Below are positions 33,871-41,446 of a stretch of 64,000 nucleotides of DNA, piece after piece (position 1 is the first letter of the stretch; each line of letters opens with the position of its first letter). The notes beneath the pieces were generated by a model, which was not told the origin of the DNA, searched no databases, and saw nothing but the letters and a program-made list of their open reading frames with translations. The stretch is from Stappia indica (GTDB lineage: Bacteria; Pseudomonadota; Alphaproteobacteria; Rhizobiales; Stappiaceae), in the NCBI RefSeq assembly GCF_009789575.1, contig NZ_CP046908.1, forward strand, positions 1,860,001 to 1,924,000, written 5' to 3'. Made by a program: the position numbers and the translations under genes.

Positions 33871-34146
33871 CTATTCGGTCGCGCCCTCCGGCTCGCGTTT
33901 CAGCGTCTCGTCCGGCAGCACCGGGGATGAGGGTTCGTAGCGCTCGCCGCCGGAAGTTGCCTCGGCAGCCGGCTCCTCGGGAGCGAGCGCCGCCTCCCGG
34001 TAGATGTCGAGCCCCCACCAGGCGATCAGCGCCAGCACGAGCGACACCACCAGCAGGATCAGGATGCGGGGCGAGCCCGTTCCCTGACGTGCCCTGCCGG
34101 GCGACACTTCGAGCGGTTCGGTTCGTTTGTTCTGGTTCTCGGCCAT
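33871..34146 (-). CDS. Small single-span membrane protein
   Basis: Protein of 91 residues: a basic N-terminal 27 residues, one membrane segment at about 28-47 (ILILLVVSLVLALIAWWGL) and an acidic, Pro/Glu-rich tail likely in the periplasm. ATG 34146 follows AGGAGACAGG. It lies 75 bases after a 24-residue membrane protein on the same strand and may share its promoter. Family not recognised. Confidence 0.65.
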   Translation of the reverse strand: MAENQNKRTEPLEVSPGRARQGTGSPRILILLVVSLVLALIAWWGLDIYREAALAPEEPAAEATSGGERYEPSSPVLPDETLKREPEGATE

Positions 34147-34221
34147 CCTGTCTCCTTTGCGTTGACGATCATGGGTTGACGGGGTCACGCCCCTTTCGTC
34201 AGGCCGCGGGCAGCGGCGGCC

Positions 34222-34296
34222 TCAGCCGAAGCCGAGGAAGGAAAGAATGGCGAGAACGACCACGATGAGGCCGACGAGATAAATGATGTTGTGCAC
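34222..34296 (-). CDS. 24-residue membrane microprotein
   Basis: A GTG at 34296 preceded by GAGGAGA opens 24 codons to a TGA. The product begins MHNIIYLVGLIVVV and ends AILSFLGFG, a single membrane helix. Similar tiny proteins are common in alphaproteobacteria but usually missed. A consensus EcfG-type promoter ends 33 bases upstream, and the ribosome site, start and promoter together support a real gene. Confidence 0.7.
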   Translation of the reverse strand: MHNIIYLVGLIVVVLAILSFLGFG

Positions 34297-34329
34297 GGAC
34301 TTTCTCCTCGTTGCTGAATGCCCTCTCTC

Positions 34330-34355
34330 AACGCCGCGACCGGCCGGGTTGTTCC
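34330..34355 (-). promoter_or_regulatory. EcfG-type promoter (GGAAC-N17-CGTT)
   Basis: Minus strand GGAAC at 34355-34351 and CGTT at 34333-34330, full consensus, 33 bases before the GTG at 34296. Confidence 0.7.
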
Positions 34356-34377
34356 ATCGAGGCCGGCGCGCGCTCCC

Positions 34378-34680
34378 TCACACCTCGTCGAAACGCCCGC
34401 CTTCCCGCGACGGATTGCGGTCGATCACCGCCTCTGCCTCGTCGTCCGGCAGGGCCTCGTCGCTGCGCTGATACGGATTGTCGGCCTCCTCGCCGGGCAG
34501 CTCGCCATCCGGCTCGGCAAGCGGCAGCTCGGGGAGCGGCCGCCCGTTTTCGTCCGCCGGAACCCGGCCGGCGAAGGGCGCCGCGCCTTCCAGCGCGGCC
34601 CAATCCTGCTGCTCCAGCTGCGGGCCGTCCTCGCGCGTTTCCTCTTGCGCCGGACGGGCGGGTTTCTTCAGCGGATCCAT
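34378..34680 (-). CDS. Small acidic protein
   Basis: Protein of 100 residues, rich in Glu, Asp and Pro, without membrane segment, probably disordered. Ends with EAVIDRNPSREGGRFDEV. ATG 34680 follows GAGGAGACACGAA. Family not recognised. Own EcfG-type promoter at 34769. Confidence 0.65.
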   Translation of the reverse strand: MDPLKKPARPAQEETREDGPQLEQQDWAALEGAAPFAGRVPADENGRPLPELPLAEPDGELPGEEADNPYQRSDEALPDDEAEAVIDRNPSREGGRFDEV

Positions 34681-34768
34681 TTCGTGTCTCCTCAAGGCTC
34701 CTGGCGAAGGAACAGTCCGGCAGGCAGCAACGCGCCGGACCTATTCCCCCCATCAAACTCCCCTGATG

Positions 34769-34794
34769 AACCCGGAAAGGGCGGGCAATGTTCC
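34769..34794 (-). promoter_or_regulatory. EcfG-type promoter (GGAAC-N17-GGTT)
   Basis: Minus strand GGAAC at 34794-34790 and GGTT at 34772-34769, 88 bases before the ATG at 34680. Divergent from the site at 34855. Confidence 0.6.
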
Positions 34795-34854
34795 CCCGCC
34801 GGTCTTCCTCGTTTCGGCACGCGGTTCGGCGCATGAGGATTTTTGCAGCTTTCC

Positions 34855-34879
34855 GGAACCTCGGCGGCTCCTGACGGTT
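34855..34879 (+). promoter_or_regulatory. EcfG-type promoter (GGAAC-N16-GGTT)
   Basis: GGAAC at 34855-34859 and GGTT at 34876-34879, 32 bases before the ATG at 34912. Confidence 0.65.
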
Positions 34880-34911
34880 CGGGAGGCGACAAGACCGGAA
34901 AGGAGACCCCC

Positions 34912-35148
34912 ATGGGCACATGCCACCAATGCGGAAACGACTACGACAAGTCCTTCGAGGTGACGATGGCGGGCAAGACCTATGTCTTCGACAGTTTCGA
35001 ATGCGCCATTCACGCGCTCGCGCCGAGCTGCGCGCATTGCGGCTGCCGGGTGATCGGCCACGGCGTCGAACAGGGCGAGACGATCTATTGCTGCGCCCAT
35101 TGCGCCGCCCACGAGGGCGCGACCGACCTGACGGACAGGGTGCCCTGA
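34912..35148 (+). CDS. Cys-rich metallothionein/zinc-ribbon-like protein
   Basis: Protein of 78 residues with nine Cys: CHQCG at the N-terminus, one Cys in FECAIH, CAHCGC in the middle and CCAHC near the end, plus several His, matching bacterial metallothionein-like proteins that bind zinc. ATG 34912 follows AAAGGAGA. The EcfG-type promoter is immediately upstream. Metal binding is inferred from the Cys pattern. Confidence 0.8.
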   Translation: MGTCHQCGNDYDKSFEVTMAGKTYVFDSFECAIHALAPSCAHCGCRVIGHGVEQGETIYCCAHCAAHEGATDLTDRVP

Positions 35149-35164
35149 CCGCCGGCCGGCGGGC

Positions 35165-35190
35165 GGAACAAATCGGCCGCCGGCGGCGTT
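35165..35190 (+). promoter_or_regulatory. EcfG-type promoter (GGAAC-N17-CGTT) of otsA-ku-ligD
   Basis: GGAAC at 35165-35169 and CGTT at 35187-35190, full consensus, 47 bases before the otsA ATG. No other promoter is visible in the 34-base and 3-base gaps of the operon. Confidence 0.72.
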
Positions 35191-35237
35191 GGTCATGTAA
35201 CCGGACATCCGCCAGCTCCAGCAGGAAGCTTCGCTCC

Positions 35238-36764
35238 ATGACCCAATTGTCGAGCCCTCCATCTCCCGTTCCCCCAAGCGACATTCCCTCGGCCCTGGCA
35301 GGCACGGCCGCCACGCCGGACGCCTCCGCGCATCTGGAGGAGACCGGCGGCGATGCGGAGACCGGCCGGCTGGTCATCGTCTCCAACCGCGTCGCCAACC
35401 TGCGCAGCACCGGCCAGGCCGGCGGCCTGGCGGTCGGGCTGGCGGAAACGCTGAAGGAGCGGGACGGCATCTGGTTCGGCTGGAACGGCGCCCCCGACGG
35501 CGTCACCGGAGGCGAGGTGCAGGTGGAGCGGGTCGGCCCGGCCGAGCAGGTGACGGTGCCGCTGTCGCCGAAGGACGTTGCCGGCTACTATCTCGGCTAT
35601 GCCAACAGCGTGCTGTGGCCGCTCTTCCACTACCGGCTCGACCTCGTCGACTACCGGCCGGCCTTCTACGAGAGCTACCAGCGGGTCAACGAGACCTTCG
35701 CGCGGCAGCTGGCGCCCTTCCTGAAGGACGACGACCTCATCTGGGTGCACGACTATCACCTGATCCCGCTCGCCCGCTGCCTGCGCAAGGCCGGTTGCCG
35801 CCAGCGGATCGGCTTCTTCCTGCACATCCCCTTCCCCCCGCCCGACATCCTGGTGGCCTCGCCCAACCATGCCGAGCTGGTCGAGGCGCTGCTGGACTAC
35901 GACGTGATCGGCTTCCAGACCCAGGCGGATGCGGTCAACCTGAAGGCCTATCTCGCCGAGCGCAGCCCGGCCGTGCAGCTGGACGACACCCGGTTCCGCG
36001 TCGGAACCCGCACGGTGACGATCGACCGCTTCCCCATCGGCATCGACGCGAAGGGCTTTGCCGCCATGACCCGCGAGGCGGACGACGAGGTGCAGATCGA
36101 CCTGATGCGCCGGCAGGTGCTCGGCCGGCGCCAGATCATCGGCGTCGACCGGCTCGACTATTCCAAGGGCCTGCCGGAGCGGCTGAAGGCCTTCGACCGG
36201 CTGATGGCGCAGCATCCGGAGTTGGAAAAATCGGTGACCTATCTGCAGGTCGCCCCGCCGACCCGCGAGAAAGTCGGCGCCTATGGCGACATCCGCGCCG
36301 AGCTGGAGGCGCTGGTCGGCGCGATCAACGGCCGGCTCGCCGACTTCAACTGGACGCCGATCCGCTACATCCACCGGAGCGTCGACCGCGCCAAGCTGGC
36401 TCCCCTGATGCGCGGCAGCCAGGTCGGCTTCGTCACCCCCTTGCGCGACGGCATGAATCTGGTCGCCAAGGAATACGTGGCGGCGCAGGACCCGGCCGAT
36501 CCCGGCGTCCTCGTCCTGTCGCGCTTTGCCGGAGCGGCCGAGGAGATGCACGAGGCGCTGCTCGTCAACCCCTACGACATCGACGAGATGGCACGAACGC
36601 TCTACCAGGCGCTGACCATGCCCCTGGCCGAACGCCGGCGCCGCCACGAGGCGCTGCTCGACCATGTCATGCGCCACGATGCCCGCGCCTGGCAGGAGGC
36701 GTTCCTCGCCGCCCTCAGCGGGGCGACAGGCAGCGCCGCACGCCCGCAGCAGGCGCCGTCGTAA
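35238..36764 (+). CDS. otsA: Trehalose-6-phosphate synthase
   Basis: GT20 glycosyltransferase of 508 residues that joins UDP-glucose and glucose-6-phosphate to trehalose-6-phosphate. After a 40-residue Pro/Ser-rich extension come LVIVSNRV, WFGWNG, VWVHDYH-like IWVHDYHL, FFLHIPFPP, GVDRLDYSKG and the donor-binding PLRDGMNLVAKEY, all usual for OtsA. ATG 35238 is used. No otsB phosphatase is in the window. It heads an operon with ku and ligD. Confidence 0.96.
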   Translation: MTQLSSPPSPVPPSDIPSALAGTAATPDASAHLEETGGDAETGRLVIVSNRVANLRSTGQAGGLAVGLAETLKERDGIWFGWNGAPDGVTGGEVQVERVGPAEQVTVPLSPKDVAGYYLGYANSVLWPLFHYRLDLVDYRPAFYESYQRVNETFARQLAPFLKDDDLIWVHDYHLIPLARCLRKAGCRQRIGFFLHIPFPPPDILVASPNHAELVEALLDYDVIGFQTQADAVNLKAYLAERSPAVQLDDTRFRVGTRTVTIDRFPIGIDAKGFAAMTREADDEVQIDLMRRQVLGRRQIIGVDRLDYSKGLPERLKAFDRLMAQHPELEKSVTYLQVAPPTREKVGAYGDIRAELEALVGAINGRLADFNWTPIRYIHRSVDRAKLAPLMRGSQVGFVTPLRDGMNLVAKEYVAAQDPADPGVLVLSRFAGAAEEMHEALLVNPYDIDEMARTLYQALTMPLAERRRRHEALLDHVMRHDARAWQEAFLAALSGATGSAARPQQAPS

Positions 36765-36798
36765 AGCCGAGCGGTACCCGAGAGGAGAGACCAGGCGC

Positions 36799-37647
36799 AT
36801 GACGGCACGGGCCATCTGGAAGGGGCATCTCAGCGTCGGCGAGCTGTCCTGCGGCATCGCGCTCTATTCCGCCGCGACCACGTCCGAGCGCATCTCCTTC
36901 CACTATGTGAACCGCAGGAGCGGCAACCGCCTGCGCCGGGAGTTCGTCGACGAGGCGACCGGCAAGCCGGTGGAGCGCGACGACCAGGTCAAGGGCTACG
37001 AGACGGCGAAGGATGCCTATGTGGTGCTGGAGCCGGACGACATCGCCGATGCGGTGCCCAAGGGCGACAAGACGCTGGAAATCTGCGAGTTCATCGCCTG
37101 CGACGATGTCGACACGGTCTATTTCGACAAGCCCTATTTCCTGAAGCCCGCCGACGAGGCGGACGAGGAGGCCTTCGCGCTGATCCGCGAGGGCATGCGC
37201 GCCAAGAAGGTCGCAGCGCTCGCCCGGGCGGTGCTGTTCCGGCGGGTCCGCTCCATGCTGATCCGCCCGCGCGGCTGCGGGTTGCTCGGCCATACGCTGC
37301 ATTTCGACTACGAGGTGCGTGCAGCGGGCGAGGCGTTTAACGACATTGCCGACATCGCGATCACGGGCGAGATGCGCTCGCTGGCCAAGCACATCATCGA
37401 GACCAAGACCGGCAGCTTCGATCCGTCCGCCTTCGACGACCGCTACGATGCGGCCCTTGCCGAGCTGGTCAAGGCCAAGGCCGAGGGGCGCGAGATCCCG
37501 AAACCGAAGGCGCAAGACGAGGCCAAGGTGGTCGATCTGATGGAGGCGCTGCGCGAAAGCGCGGCCGCCGCCGACAAGCAGAAGAAGACCGGTCGGAAGA
37601 AGCCCGGAGAGAAACGCGCCGCCCCGCAAGGGCGCAAGGCGGGCTGA
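36799..37647 (+). CDS. ku: Ku DNA end-binding protein (first copy)
   Basis: Ku homodimer subunit of 282 residues that encircles DNA ends for non-homologous end joining. The start TARAIWKGHLSVGEL and the core (about 1-255) match bacterial Ku; the tail (about 260-282) is Lys/Arg-rich (KKTGRKKPGEKR), as in Ku proteins that contact LigD or DNA. ATG 36799 follows GAGAGGAGAGACC. It lies between otsA and ligD in one transcript. Confidence 0.95.
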   Translation: MTARAIWKGHLSVGELSCGIALYSAATTSERISFHYVNRRSGNRLRREFVDEATGKPVERDDQVKGYETAKDAYVVLEPDDIADAVPKGDKTLEICEFIACDDVDTVYFDKPYFLKPADEADEEAFALIREGMRAKKVAALARAVLFRRVRSMLIRPRGCGLLGHTLHFDYEVRAAGEAFNDIADIAITGEMRSLAKHIIETKTGSFDPSAFDDRYDAALAELVKAKAEGREIPKPKAQDEAKVVDLMEALRESAAAADKQKKTGRKKPGEKRAAPQGRKAG

Positions 37648-37650
37648 GCC

Positions 37651-40092
37651 ATGTCGCTGGAAACCTATCGCCGCAAGCGGGATTTCGCCGCGACGCCAGA
37701 GCCGAAGGGAGAGCCGGAGGGAAAGGCCTCCAGGGGCGCCGCGAAGCACAGTTTCGTCATCCAGGAGCATCACGCCCGGCGGCTGCATTACGACCTGCGG
37801 CTGGAGCTCGGCGGCGTCTACAAGAGCTGGGCGGTGACGCGGGGGCCGAGCCTCGTCGCCGGGGTCAAGCGCCTCGCCGTCGAGGTGGAGGACCACCCGC
37901 TCGCCTATGGCAGTTTCGAAGGCACGATCCCGAAGGGCGAATACGGCGCCGGCACGGTGACGATCTGGGACAAGGGCAGCTGGGCGCCCGAAGGCGATGC
38001 TGAAAAGTCCCTCGCCAAGGGGCATCTGGAATTCACGCTGTCGGGCAACAAGCTGAAGGGCCGGTGGCATCTGGTGCGCATGGCCCGCAAGGGCCGGGAA
38101 AAGCGCAACAACTGGCTGCTGATCAAGAGCGAGGACGAACACGCGCGGGACGAAGATGCGCCCGATATCCTGGACGAGGACGGCACGGCCGAGGCGGCCG
38201 ACCGGGAAAAGCCCGCCGCGACCGTCAAGGGCTCGAAGACGGCGAAGATGCCGGACTTCGTGCCGCCGCAGCTGGCGACGCTGAAACGGCACGCCCCGAC
38301 GGGCAAGGGGTGGATCCACGAGATCAAGTTCGACGGCTACCGGCTGCAGGCGAGGATCGAGGACGGCAAGGCGGTGCTGCTGACCCGCAGCGGGCTCGAC
38401 TGGACGGAGCGGTTCGGCCCCAAGGTCGCCGAGGCGCTGGCCGCCCTCCCCGTGCAGCAGGCCGTGCTCGACGGCGAACTGGTGGTCGAGGCCTCCGGCG
38501 GGGCCTCCGACTTTTCCGCGCTGCAGGCCGATCTCAGTGCCGGCCGCACGGACCGTTTCGTCTATGTCGCCTTCGATCTTCTCCATCTCGACGGCCGCGA
38601 CCTCACCGGCGTGCGCCTCGATGCGCGCAAGGCCGCGCTGCAACGGCTGCTGGGCACAGCGCCGGAGGTGCTGCGCTACAGCGAGCATTTCGAGGAAGAC
38701 GGCGAGATGGTGCTGCGCCATGCCTGCCGGCTGAGCCTGGAAGGCGTGATCTCCAAGCGCGCCTCCGGCCCCTATCGCTCCGGCCGCAGCAAGGACTGGA
38801 TCAAGTCGAAATGCGGCGAACGGCAGGAGATGGTGATTGCCGGCTATATGCCCTCCTCCACTTCGGACGAGGCCATCGGCTCGCTGATGCTCGGTGTTTA
38901 TGAGGACGGCAAGCTGCGCCATGCCGGGCGGGTCGGCACCGGCTTTTCCCGCGCCGTCGCCGAGGACCTCTACAAGCGCCTGCACGCGATCGAGCGCAAG
39001 ACCTCGCCCTTTGCCGAGCGGCTGGATGCCACCGCCCGGCGCGGTGTCCGCTTCGTCAAGCCGGAGCTGGTCGCCGAGGTCGAGTTCCGCAGCTGGACGG
39101 CGGACCGGCGCGTGCGCCACGCCTCGTTCCGGGGCCTGCGCGAGGACAAACCCGCGCGCGACGTCACCCGCGAAGCGCCGGCAGGCAGGGACGATCCCCC
39201 GGCGCAGCCGCGGCCGAGCATCAAGCTGACCCATCCCGACCGGGTCTACTGGGCAGACGCCGGCGTGACCAAGGAAGGGCTTGCCGACTATTACACGCAG
39301 GTCTGGCGCTTCATGGCGCCGCTGGTCGTCTCGCGCCCCCTCGCCCTGCTGCGCTGCCCGCGCGGAACGGCGCAGAAATGCTTCTTCCAGAAACACGCGT
39401 GGAAGGGCATGAACGGCGAGATCCTGACCCGGCAGGACCCGCTCGGCGAGGAGGGCGACAGCCTGATCGCCATCGACTCGCTGGATGGGCTGATCGGCCT
39501 CGTCCAGGGCGCGGCGCTGGAGATCCATCCCTGGCAGGCCTCGCTCGACGATCTGGAGAAGCCCGACCAGGTGGTGATCGACCTCGATCCGGGCGAGGGC
39601 GTCGACTGGCCGGTGATGCTGGACGCCGCCCGCCAGGTGCGGGACCGGCTGCAGGATGCGGGCCTCGTGCCCTTCGTCAAGACCACCGGCGGCAAGGGCC
39701 TGCATGTGGTCGCGCCCTTGAAGCCGAAGGCCGGCTGGGACGAGGTGAAGGGCTTTGCCCGCGACCTTGCCGATGCGATGGAGGCGGACGATCCGGAGCT
39801 TTTCATCGCCAGGTCGACCAAGGCGGCACGCAAGGGGCGGATCTTCGTCGACTACCTGCGCAACGGGCGCAACAACACCGCCATCGCGCCCTATTCGTCC
39901 CGTGCCCGCGAAGGCGCGACGGTCGCGATGCCGCTCGCCTGGGACGAGCTCGACCCGTCCATCGGCTCCGGCCATTTCACGGTCGCCAACGCCATGGCCC
40001 GGCTCGACAGCCTGGACGAGGACCCCTGGGCGGATTTCCGCAAGGCGGAGGCACCGCTGAAACCGAAGGCGGGCAGGAAGCGCAAAGGCTAG
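37651..40092 (+). CDS. ligD: ATP-dependent DNA ligase D
   Basis: End-joining enzyme of 813 residues with three domains in the order phosphoesterase, ligase, polymerase. Phosphoesterase about 30-165 (HHARRLHYDLRLE). Ligase about 205-505 with active-site Lys in EIKFDGYR and motif VISKRASGPYRSGRSKDWIK. Polymerase about 535-800 with metal-binding IDLDPGEG and the RKGRIFVDYLRN block. The ATG lies three bases after the ku stop. Its stop TAG is inside a long inverted repeat. In Sinorhizobium part of this repair system depends on RpoE2, in agreement with the promoter before otsA. Confidence 0.96.
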   Translation: MSLETYRRKRDFAATPEPKGEPEGKASRGAAKHSFVIQEHHARRLHYDLRLELGGVYKSWAVTRGPSLVAGVKRLAVEVEDHPLAYGSFEGTIPKGEYGAGTVTIWDKGSWAPEGDAEKSLAKGHLEFTLSGNKLKGRWHLVRMARKGREKRNNWLLIKSEDEHARDEDAPDILDEDGTAEAADREKPAATVKGSKTAKMPDFVPPQLATLKRHAPTGKGWIHEIKFDGYRLQARIEDGKAVLLTRSGLDWTERFGPKVAEALAALPVQQAVLDGELVVEASGGASDFSALQADLSAGRTDRFVYVAFDLLHLDGRDLTGVRLDARKAALQRLLGTAPEVLRYSEHFEEDGEMVLRHACRLSLEGVISKRASGPYRSGRSKDWIKSKCGERQEMVIAGYMPSSTSDEAIGSLMLGVYEDGKLRHAGRVGTGFSRAVAEDLYKRLHAIERKTSPFAERLDATARRGVRFVKPELVAEVEFRSWTADRRVRHASFRGLREDKPARDVTREAPAGRDDPPAQPRPSIKLTHPDRVYWADAGVTKEGLADYYTQVWRFMAPLVVSRPLALLRCPRGTAQKCFFQKHAWKGMNGEILTRQDPLGEEGDSLIAIDSLDGLIGLVQGAALEIHPWQASLDDLEKPDQVVIDLDPGEGVDWPVMLDAARQVRDRLQDAGLVPFVKTTGGKGLHVVAPLKPKAGWDEVKGFARDLADAMEADDPELFIARSTKAARKGRIFVDYLRNGRNNTAIAPYSSRAREGATVAMPLAWDELDPSIGSGHFTVANAMARLDSLDEDPWADFRKAEAPLKPKAGRKRKG

Positions 40093-40165
40093 TGTGGTGA
40101 ATTTGAAATACGCCTCACTTTGGCAGCACACCCAGAGCGTATTTCAAATTCGAAAACCACACTAG
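40089..40165. repeat. Long inverted repeat A (between ligD and ku)
   Basis: CTAGTGTGGT (40089-40098) pairs with ACCACACTAG (40156-40165), and AATTTGAAATACGC (40100-40113) with GCGTATTTCAAATT (40137-40150), leaving a one- versus five-base bulge and a 23-base loop. The left arm contains the ligD stop. It is much more AT-rich than its surroundings. Likely terminator or a small mobile palindrome. Confidence 0.85.
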
Positions 40166-40180
40166 AAACATAAACTTGCC

Positions 40181-40252
40181 AGTCACCCTTTTAAATCTGA
40201 AGTTCGTTCAGAGCATGCCGCAAAATGCGACGAACTTCAGATTCGGGTGACT
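40181..40252. repeat. Long inverted repeat B (between ligD and ku)
   Basis: AGTCACCC (40181-40188) pairs with GGGTGACT (40245-40252), and ATCTGAAGTTCGT (40195-40207) with ACGAACTTCAGAT (40230-40242). The layout (outer stem, asymmetric bulge, inner stem of 13-14 bp, loop of 22-23 bases) copies repeat A although the sequences differ. The right end runs into the stop codon of the minus-strand ku gene. Confidence 0.85.
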
Positions 40253-41099
40253 AGCGGCGCGATTTGCCTGTTGATTTCTTGTCCGCCCCCTTTTCCGCCG
40301 CAACGCTCTTGCGCAGGGCGTCCATGATCGACACCACGTTGCCGGATGTCTCCTGCGGCGCATCGCCCTCGTCGTGTTTTGCAGACTTGCGGGGCGCCTT
40401 CGGCTTCTGCTTGCGCTTCTTCGCCGCGATGATCGCCTTCAGGCGCTTCTGCACTGGATCGCTGACCATCTCGCCGGACCAGTCGGCCGTGCGCTCCTCG
40501 ATCAGCTTGCCGATCAGCTTCAGCGCCTTGGGCTCGGGCCGGGATGTGTCGATGTCGGCGAAATAGTCCTCCGCCTCGCGGACCTCGTCGCCGTAGCGCA
40601 GCGTCCACACGACGATGCCCTTGCCGCGCGGCTCCAGCATCACCGCCCGCTCGCGGCGATAGAGCACCAGCCGGGCGATGCCGACCGTGCCGGTTGCGGC
40701 CATCGCCTCGCGGATGACGGCGAAGGCCTCCTCGGCGATCTTGTCGTCCGGCGTCAGGTAGTGGGCGTCGTCGAGATAGATCCAGCCGATATCCTCGCGC
40801 GGAACGAAGGTCTCGATGTCGATCATGCGGGTGCTGTCGAGCGCCACCGCGTCGAGCTCCTCGTCCTCCATCACGATCAGCTTGTCCTCGGAGACGGGAT
40901 AGCCGCGCCGCTGGTCCTGCTCGCGCACCGGCTTGCCGGTCTTCTCGTCGACATAGCGGCTCTCCACCCGGTTGCCGGTGGCGCGGTTCAGCGTGTGGAA
41001 GCGGATCTTCTTTCGCGTGGTGGTGGCCGGCATCATCGCCACCCGGCAGGTGACGAGCGAAAGCCGCAGATAGCCCTTCCAGAAGCTGCGCGGTGCCAT
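40251..41099 (-). CDS. ku: Ku DNA end-binding protein (second copy)
   Basis: Second Ku of 282 residues, convergent with ligD. The N-terminus APRSFWKGYLRLSLV and core blocks (RVESRYVDEKTGKPV, YYLTPD-like HYLTPDD) fit Ku; the tail after residue 225 is long and Lys-rich (KKRKQKPKAPRK), then ends with VVSIMDALRKS, which parallels the VVDLMEALRES of copy 1. The two copies are distant in sequence, so this is not a recent duplication. ATG 41099 follows GGGGAGAA. Own EcfG-type promoter. Confidence 0.94.
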   Translation of the reverse strand: MAPRSFWKGYLRLSLVTCRVAMMPATTTRKKIRFHTLNRATGNRVESRYVDEKTGKPVREQDQRRGYPVSEDKLIVMEDEELDAVALDSTRMIDIETFVPREDIGWIYLDDAHYLTPDDKIAEEAFAVIREAMAATGTVGIARLVLYRRERAVMLEPRGKGIVVWTLRYGDEVREAEDYFADIDTSRPEPKALKLIGKLIEERTADWSGEMVSDPVQKRLKAIIAAKKRKQKPKAPRKSAKHDEGDAPQETSGNVVSIMDALRKSVAAEKGADKKSTGKSRR

Positions 41100-41153
41100 G
41101 CCGTTCTCCCCTCTCGCCTGCCGAGCCAGTCCCAGGACAGGCCAAAGAACCCG

Positions 41154-41179
41154 AACGCGCCGGGGCGGGTCCGTGTTCC
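41154..41179 (-). promoter_or_regulatory. EcfG-type promoter (GGAAC-N17-CGTT) of second ku
   Basis: Minus strand GGAAC at 41179-41175 and CGTT at 41157-41154, full consensus, 54 bases before the ku ATG. Only 17 bases separate it from the opposite site at 41197. Confidence 0.7.
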
Positions 41180-41196
41180 CTGCTTCGCCGTCGAGC

Positions 41197-41221
41197 GGAA
41201 CACGGAGGCTCCTGCCGTGTT
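41197..41221 (+). promoter_or_regulatory. EcfG-type promoter (GGAAC-N16-TGTT)
   Basis: GGAAC at 41197-41201 and TGTT at 41218-41221, 23 bases before the ATG at 41245. Confidence 0.65.
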
Positions 41222-41244
41222 GGGATCGACAGGAGGACCGACAG

Positions 41245-41430
41245 ATGTGGAACCGACTGCAAGGTTTGATGGCCGAATTGCTGCCCGGCTGGGCGCGGGA
41301 CCATGCCCTGCGCCGCGAGCGCCGCCGGGCGCTCCGCAATGCCGCTTACCCCGCCGCGGACGAGGCGACGGCGGCGCGCCCGGCCTCACGCGAGGAGCAG
41401 CGGCCGGAAGATCGCCGGCCGGGAACATAA
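41245..41430 (+). CDS. Small basic protein
   Basis: Protein of 61 residues, Arg- and Ala-rich, with an amphipathic N-terminal helix (MWNRLQGLMAELLPGWA). The ATG at 41245 follows AGGAGG. Family not recognised. It ends 16 bases before the end of a convergent gene. Stress promoter directly upstream. Confidence 0.6.
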   Translation: MWNRLQGLMAELLPGWARDHALRRERRRALRNAAYPAADEATAARPASREEQRPEDRRPGT

Positions 41431-41446
41431 GCGCGCCGCGCAAGCC

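Noticed and set aside
40089-40252. A miniature transposable element or transposon ends
   Set aside because: The palindromes have no clear target-site duplication and no transposase is in the window; kept as inverted repeats with possible terminator role.
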